Positions 61,301 through 64,000 of a stretch of 64,000 nucleotides of DNA are shown piece after piece. The DNA comes from Arenicola marina (taxonomy: Eukaryota; Annelida; Polychaeta; Arenicolidae). The translations under genes and the position numbers were made by a program. The notes below the pieces were generated by a model that saw only the letters and a program-made list of their open reading frames with translations, searched no databases and had not been told where the DNA came from. How positions within the stretch are numbered: the first letter of the stretch is position 1; each line of letters begins with the position of its first letter. The stretch spans positions 39,599,373 to 39,663,372 of the forward strand of contig OZ025260.1 in NCBI GenBank assembly GCA_964019135.1. Reading direction: 5' to 3'.

Positions 61301-63115
61301 TGACCATTTGTCTGACCTCGTGTGTGATGTCTATATCATTCTAGCGGTCGAAGATTGCAAGAAAAGCAACTTCACGAACTCAGTGGGTTACCTGCAGGAC
61401 CTCGCCAACTGCCACTGCTTCTACCAGTGCGAGATCATTGGCCCCGACACATATCGCCAATATCACATTTGCTGCGCTTCGGGTCTCTTCTGGAATCCAT
61501 TCTACGAGACATGTCACTACGAAGAGATGCCCAACTGCATAGTGCCACCCTACAGCAACTGTGACACCAATCCCTGGAACACGCCGGCCCCCACAGGAAC
61601 CACACTGCCCACCACCACCAGTGAGTAACCCTCCCACCCCGGCCCCCACAGGAACCACACTGCCCACCACCACCAGTGAGTAACCCTCCCACCCCGGCCC
61701 CCACAGGTATCACACTGCCCACCACCACCAGTGAGTAACCCTCCCACGCCGGGCCCCCACAGGCACCACACTGCCCACCACCTCCAGCAAGTAACCCTCC
61801 CGCGCCGGGCCCCCACAGGCACCACACTGCCCACCACCACCAGTGAGTAACCCTCCCACGCCGGGCCCCCACAGGCACCACACTGCCCACCACCACCAGT
61901 GAGTAACCCTCCCACGCCGGGCCCCCACAGGCACCACACTGCCCACCACCTCCAACAAGTAACCCTCCCGCGCCGGGCCCCCACAGGCACCACACTGCCC
62001 ACCACCTCCAGTGAGTAACCCTCCCGCGCCGGGCCCCCACAGGCACCACACTGCCCACCATGTACGTTTGCAAAAATGCCAGCAAAAGACTCATCTTTTG
62101 TATTGAGAAGTCTTACTTAATATAGTAATAAAAAAAATGTTTTAATGAATGACAACTAATTAATGATGTAAATAATGATGTTAATCGAACGAACATTTCG
62201 GCAGAATGAAACCAGTTTTCTGGGTAGTTTAACGGTTTCCAGCAAATTAGTTTCGGTCCTTCTTGGGTCAAGGGTTTGGCGAACTTCATCTTAATTGAAG
62301 ACATCCTTAATCTCCCTGCTGCGCCCATTTCGTTGCAGCCCCCTGTCCGTACCAACAGAGCCCGGACAACCCCGCCGACTACACCTTATCAGGGATTGTG
62401 ATCGGAACCTGTGGTTCGGGATTAATCTGGAGCGAACTGAATTGTACCTGTGTGCCTGGCGGCACTGGTACCCGTGAGTATAACATTGAGATTATTGCAT
62501 GTAGATATGTTTAGGCTTAAAGATCTTATTACAATTACAAGTCGTGCATGGGAACTGGTGGGGCCTCAATGACATGTACTAATCTTCTGAACCTGATTGA
62601 TTACGGATCAGTTTCTGCAAAAACTGAAGATTGGAGGCAACATCACGAATCATAGATTAAAACAAACATGGCTCACGGCACGAACGACAATAACACCGTC
62701 GGCAATGTTTCTTTTCCCCCTCCCCGCAGCCTGTGACAGCGACGTGTTGCTGCACTTCCCCTTCGACGACCACCTGAATGACGTCAGCTGTCTCGGCGCC
62801 TACTCCCAGCAGGAAAACAACGTGACTAACCTGACCCCGAACGGCATCAAGGGCAACGCGGCCCACTTCACGCTGACCAACTTCCTGACGGTGCCCGCCA
62901 TGGACAACTACCTGGCCGGCCACTACGTGGACACCTGGACTGTGTCCCTGTGGTTCTGGCGCGACGGATCCACCGCCTTCCACATGGGACTCACCAACAA
63001 TGGCGACTGCGTCAAGGACCCCAGCTGGACGGTATACGTCACCGCCGGGGGCGGAGTGAGCGCGGGCGTCGGTACCTGGGACTCACTGGAGACCGTGCGG
63101 CTAAACCCCGTCTCG
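37388..63115 (+). CDS. Gene B: paralogue of gene A, VWA / TSP1-like / CBM14 / LamG (partial, cut by window end)
   Basis: Exons 37388-37390, 41147-41504, 41618-41740, 57883-58087, 58788-59029, 59989-60129, 60412-60579, 61345-61620, 62339-62473 and 62730-63115 join in phase into 2037 nt (679 codons), with intron phases identical to gene A. Domain order is the same. The missing exons 11-13 (end of LamG) should lie beyond 64000. Divergence from gene A is uneven: VWA exons differ at many residues, whereas exons 8-10 are nearly identical. Intron 3 is 16.1 kb of minisatellite. Confidence 0.85.
37405..37980 (+). repeat. 18-bp ACGTCAC(A/T)GGTGGGTGAT array, gene B intron 1
   Basis: About 32 copies starting about 15 bp after the exon 1 donor. 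Each unit has TACGTCAC, a near-CRE half site, and a GGTGGGTGAT segment. The 18-bp length keeps frames open on both strands (spurious frames up to 278 aa). Confidence 0.94.
38000..38430. other. Gene B intron 1, non-repetitive part
   Basis: Unique sequence with a poly-G tract at about 38268-38282. No coding evidence. Confidence 0.5.
38431..38848 (+). repeat. 209-bp tandem duplication, gene B intron 1
   Basis: Two adjacent copies (38431-38639 and 38640-38848) of an AT-rich segment beginning CATGTCATGAAATCTTC and ending GGGTTGGATGC, with only a few differences. A recent duplication with no coding content. Confidence 0.93.
38849..39700. other. Gene B intron 1, non-repetitive part
   Basis: Unique intronic sequence between the 209-bp duplication and a SINE-like head. 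Nothing recognised. Confidence 0.5.
39711..39772 (+). mobile_element. tRNA-like SINE head seeding an array
   Basis: Box A-like TAGTGTAGTTG (39716-39726) followed by TTAGCGCAGTAGATCGAAGATC and a degraded box B region GGGTTGGCACCC (39759-39770). It resembles the SINE head at 6977. The next bases, TGGCCCGGGCACATACTC, are the first unit of the 28-bp array. Confidence 0.5.
39766..40975 (+). repeat. 28-bp GGGCCCGGGCACATACTCTG minisatellite, gene B intron 1
   Basis: About 43 copies of GCCCGGGCACATACTCTGGG + ACATCCGG. Highly homogeneous, CpG-bearing. No stops in five or six frames, giving spurious ORFs of 360-440 codons on both strands. Confidence 0.95.
41147..41504 (+). CDS. Gene B exon 2: signal peptide and AETPAETLAKAPAKTP repeats
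   Basis: Acceptor TCTTCCTCTGGCAG; ends AGA G|GTAGGC (phase 1). The signal peptide LVTVALASLVLFATLTSLTS is identical to gene A, then KHGRRAHTQPHGQGASPAHG and three copies of a 48-bp coding repeat (AETPAETLAKAPAKTP), then PDQVAMEIAQLLGHKAARG. The repeat is predicted disordered or helical and rich in Ala, Thr, Pro, Lys and Glu. Gene A has only short remnants, so copy number in this linker is variable. Confidence 0.9.
41505..41617 (+). repeat. Short gene B intron 2 with duplicated CCTGTCACTGTCGTAA
   Basis: 113-nt intron containing two copies of CTGTCACTGTCGTAAxTTG, about 30 bp apart. It contrasts with the 4.7-kb transposon-laden intron 2 of gene A. Confidence 0.7.
41618..41740 (+). CDS. Gene B exon 3: TSP1-like half module
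   Basis: Phase 1 to phase 1. It encodes EPTADDWTSCSKPCDKGSRH, then LTCNAFSCDFNTS. Same Cys pattern as gene A exon 3, five residues shorter; the Ala/Pro lead-in is absent. Confidence 0.9.
41960..51040 (+). repeat. 9.1-kb array of 43-bp units, gene B intron 3
   Basis: About 210 units of GCCGCCACCCACTGTCTAAT + ACCGCCCCTCACCCATGCACTGA. Three recurrent variants are seen: CCCCTCACCCATGCACTGAG, CTTCCCACCCCCACAGACAG (acceptor-like CCCCCACAG) and ACACCCCCCTCCCATCCACT. The variants recur with irregular higher-order spacing, often about 310 or 610 bp, and a 552-bp block is duplicated at about 50044-50886. No coding sequence. Confidence 0.96.
51041..57870 (+). repeat. 6.8-kb array of 15-bp GTCACCCCGCTCCCT units, gene B intron 3
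   Basis: About 455 units (CTCCCT, CCCCGT and CCCCAT endings), with occasional frame-changing indels. Long-range block duplications exist, for example 825 bp (55 units) between about 52950 and 53775, and about 1.53 kb between about 54830 and 56360. Fifteen is divisible by three and the unit lacks stops, so frames of up to 2347 codons are open on the + strand and nearly 1000 on the - strand; one + frame continues in phase into exon 4. Treated as intron because A|GTGAGT at 41740 and CCACCAG at 57880 splice in phase exactly as in gene A. Confidence 0.95.
57883..58087 (+). CDS. Gene B exon 4: N-terminal half of the VWA domain
   Basis: Acceptor GTGCCGCCACCAG; 205 nt, leaves at phase 2 (ACC GG|GTGAGC). 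It encodes CSCGEADLVFILDASGSIGS, then [24 protein letters not shown] is the MIDAS motif. The C-terminal third differs strongly from gene A (RFAAVYYAWDAIVAFDFDTG), which would alter the face near the metal site. Confidence 0.93.
58083..58520 (+). repeat. Donor-seeded GGGTGGGTTAATCCAG repeat, gene B intron 4
   Basis: The exon 4 junction CACCGGGTGAGCTAATCC is followed by about 8-10 diverged copies of CGGGTGGGTTAATCCAG...GCTAATCCCGC (about 28-30 bp), the last ones separated by unique sequence. Each retains a GGGT(G/C)(G/A)GTTAATCC core like the true donor. Confidence 0.8.
58788..59029 (+). CDS. Gene B exon 5: central VWA domain
   Basis: Same 242-nt length and phases (2 to 1) as gene A. It encodes AGNTNTADGLRAAAELFINQ (MIDAS Thr) and RIAILLSDGVSNENVDDTIP, ending ATTYAIG. 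Acceptor TTGGCGCAG after a CTTGACCTTGACC repeat; donor ATA G|GTGGGT. Confidence 0.93.
59060..59900 (+). repeat. Two arrays in gene B intron 5 (53 bp and 14 bp)
   Basis: 59140-59700: diverged, then near-perfect, 53-bp units with GTGGTTATAGGATTCGTGGA + GATAGACACGTAGTCATAAGGG. 59712-59870: about ten 14-bp TAGACACGTTGCTA units. Neither is clearly derived from a splice site. A TTGCTGCTGTTACTGCTG-type run precedes exon 6. Confidence 0.85.
59989..60129 (+). CDS. Gene B exon 6: C-terminal VWA segment
   Basis: Acceptor TGTCGCCGCCAG, phase 1 to phase 1. It encodes GVSDGVDQDELKAIASDPDN, LYFFYVTDFSGLEGIIEQVL and DGTCCDS. Homologous to gene A exon 6, one codon shorter at the 3' end. Confidence 0.92.
60113..60275 (+). 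repeat. Exon-end/donor repeat, gene B intron 6
   Basis: The exon 6 end CCTGCTGCGACAGCA|GTAAGT is repeated about three more times as CCxxCTGCAACAGCAGTAAGTT, about 50 bp apart, each with a G-rich spacer. Direct copies of the exon 3' end plus donor, at low copy number. Confidence 0.88.
60412..60579 (+). CDS. Gene B exon 7: TSP1-like Cys-rich module
   Basis: Phase 1 to phase 1. It encodes EPECSVSESGACSVECEGG, ITWSATTCVYKDYYGNI and ADCCEIPCPP. CSVEC matches gene A, but the GGG becomes EGG and the C-x-C becomes CVYKD, so one Cys is lost. 168 nt against 171. Confidence 0.9.
60560..60795 (+). repeat. Exon-end/donor repeat, gene B intron 7
   Basis: The exon 7 end GAGATTCCGTGCCCACCAC|GTGAGTACAC is followed by about five to six copies of GAGATCTCGTGCxCxCCACGTGAGTA, about 35-38 bp apart. 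Same principle as intron 7 of gene A, but the unit arose independently from the gene B sequence. Confidence 0.88.
60800..61344 (+). other. Rest of gene B intron 7
   Basis: Unique AT-rich sequence, then about 12 diverged copies of the 12-bp unit GACCACGTGTCT at about 61218-61322, shortly before the acceptor ATATCATTCTAG of exon 8. No coding sequence recognised. Confidence 0.6.
61345..61620 (+). CDS. Gene B exon 8: peritrophin-A chitin-binding domain and Thr/Pro tail
   Basis: 276 nt, phase 1 to phase 1. It encodes VEDCKKSNFTNSVGYLQDL, ANCHCFYQCEIIGPDTYRQY, HICCASGLFWNPFYETCHY and a tail NTPAPTGTTLPTTT. The first CxxC of gene A (CQKC) is CKKS here. The central segment is nearly identical to gene A. 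Confidence 0.94.
61621..62060 (+). repeat. 55-bp micro-exon array, gene B intron 8
   Basis: About eight units of the same kind as in gene A intron 8: donor, pyrimidine-rich spacer ending CCCCCACAG, and 24 nt (GCACCACACTG + CCCACCACCACCA). Some copies end TCCAGCAAGT or TCCAACAAGT, which breaks the donor GT. Confidence 0.94.
62061..62338 (+). other. Non-repetitive end of gene B intron 8
   Basis: AT-rich sequence ending in the CCATTTCGTTGCAG acceptor of exon 9. The acceptor region CGTTGCAGCCCCCTGTCC matches gene A. Confidence 0.6.
62339..62473 (+). CDS. Gene B exon 9: small Cys module
   Basis: Phase 1 to phase 1. It encodes PCPYQQSPDNPADYTLSG, IVIGTCGSGLIWSELNCTC and VPGGTGT. Four Cys conserved with gene A; function of the module not established. 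Confidence 0.9.
62730..63115 (+). CDS. Gene B exon 10: N-terminal part of the LamG domain
   Basis: 386 nt, phase 1 to phase 0, acceptor TTCCCCCTCCCCGCAG. Nearly identical to gene A exon 10; differences include NNY/DNY, GRY/GHY, EKD/VKD and TDDGG/TAGGG. The remaining LamG exons should follow beyond 64000. Confidence 0.93.
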
Positions 63116-63124
63116 GTAGGTGCC

Positions 63125-64000
63125 GGTGGGGGTGGGGCGCCTTGTTGGGCTTGATGTGGGTGTGTGGGCGTGGTGTAAGTGTGAAGCGGGCGTAGTGTGG
63201 GTCTGGAGCGGGCGTGGTGTGGGTCGTCGTGTAGGCATGGTGTGGGTCGTCGTGTAGGCATGGTGTGGGTCGTTGTGTAGGCGTGGTGTGGATCGTCGTG
63301 TAGGCGTGGTGTGGGTCGTCGTGTAGGCATGGTGTGGATCGTCGTGTAGGCGTGGTGTGGGTCGTGGTGTAGGCATGGTGTGGGTGTGGAGCGGGTGTGG
63401 TGTCGGTGGGGAGCGGGTGTGGTGTCGGTGGGGAGCGGGCGTGGTGTGGGTGTGGAGCCGGCGTGGTGTGGGTGTGGAGCGGGCGTGGCGTGGGTGTGGA
63501 GCGGTCTGGGTGTGGGTGTGGAGCGAACGTGGTGTGGGTGGGGAGCGGGTGTGGTGTGGGTGTGGAGCGGGCGTGGTGTGCGTGTGGAGCCGGCGTGGTG
63601 TGGGTGTGGAGCGGCCGTGGTGTGGGTGTGGAGCGGGCGTGGTGTGGGTGTGGAGCGGGCGTGGTGTGGGTCTGGAGCGGGCGTGGTGTGGGTGTGGAGC
63701 GGGCGTGGTGTGCGTGTGGAGCCGGCGTGGCGTGGGTGTGGAGCGGGCGTGGTGTGGGTGTGGAGCGGGCGTGGTGTGGGTGTGGAGCGGGTGTGGTGTG
63801 GGTGTGGAGCGGGTGTGGTGTGGATGGGGAGCGGGCGTTGTGCGGGTGTGGAGCGGGCGTGGTGTGAGTGAGGAGCGGGCGTGGTGTGGGTGGGGAGCGG
63901 GCGTGGTGTGGATGTGGAGCGGGCGTGGTGTGGGTGTGAAGCGGGCGTGATGTGGGTGGGGAGCGGGCGTGGTGTGGATGTGGAGCGGGCGTGGTGTGTG
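63125..64000 (+). repeat. 22-23-bp G-rich minisatellite, gene B intron 10
   Basis: The first ~90 bp of the intron are the same as in gene A. A block of GTGTGGGTCGTCGTGTAGGC units (63200-63370) is followed by the 22-bp GTGTGGGTGTGGAGCGGGCG unit to the window edge. Open frames here are artefacts. Confidence 0.95.

Noticed and set aside
62923..63376. Minus-strand frames overlapping exon 10 of gene B
   Set aside because: Antisense of a well-supported LamG exon and the G-rich array.

Overview
The window is animal nuclear DNA: multi-exon genes with GT-AG introns, secreted multidomain proteins, a decayed non-LTR retrotransposon, tRNA-type SINE heads, TIR/MITE-like elements and very large amounts of minisatellite. 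The encoded proteins combine a signal peptide, TSP1-like modules, a von Willebrand A (VWA) domain, a peritrophin-A (CBM14) chitin-binding domain and a C-terminal laminin-G/ConA-like domain. The VWA + chitin-binding + LamG combination recalls the molluscan shell-matrix proteins Pif/BMSP, so a mollusc is my first guess. Minisatellites that begin on exon-intron junctions are also known from amphioxus, so a cephalochordate is not excluded.

Layout. 1-640: minisatellite plus a putative terminal exon of an upstream gene. About 2.1-29.4 kb: complete gene A, 13 coding exons, 724 codons plus stop, + strand. 29.8-37.3 kb: intergenic DNA with a 16-bp GC-rich array, a degenerate EN-RT retroelement and a 34-bp array. 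37.3 kb to the window end: paralogous gene B, + strand. It has the same exon order, identical intron phases and near-identical exon lengths, and is cut by the window edge inside intron 10, so its last three exons lie outside.

The only well-supported coding DNA is about 4.2 kb of short exons. Almost all the long open frames (for example about 7 kb at 51.0-58.1 kb, or about 2.7 kb on the minus strand at 23.6-26.4 kb) come from minisatellites whose repeat lacks stops, and are not genes.

The most unusual feature is how the introns are built. In most introns of both genes a tandem array starts on or beside the 5' splice site, and in several the unit is a copy of the exon 3' end plus the GT(A/G)AGT donor (28 bp in intron 7A, 55 bp in intron 12A, 31 bp in intron 3A, with smaller versions in 5A, 6B and 7B). 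Intron 6A instead multiplies the acceptor of the next exon. In intron 8 each 55-bp unit carries an acceptor, 24 nt in phase 1-1 copied from the end of exon 8 (reading like STTLPTTT), and a donor. About 70 potential in-frame cassette micro-exons therefore sit in tandem in gene A and about eight in gene B. Array position is conserved between the paralogues while unit sequence and copy number mostly are not.
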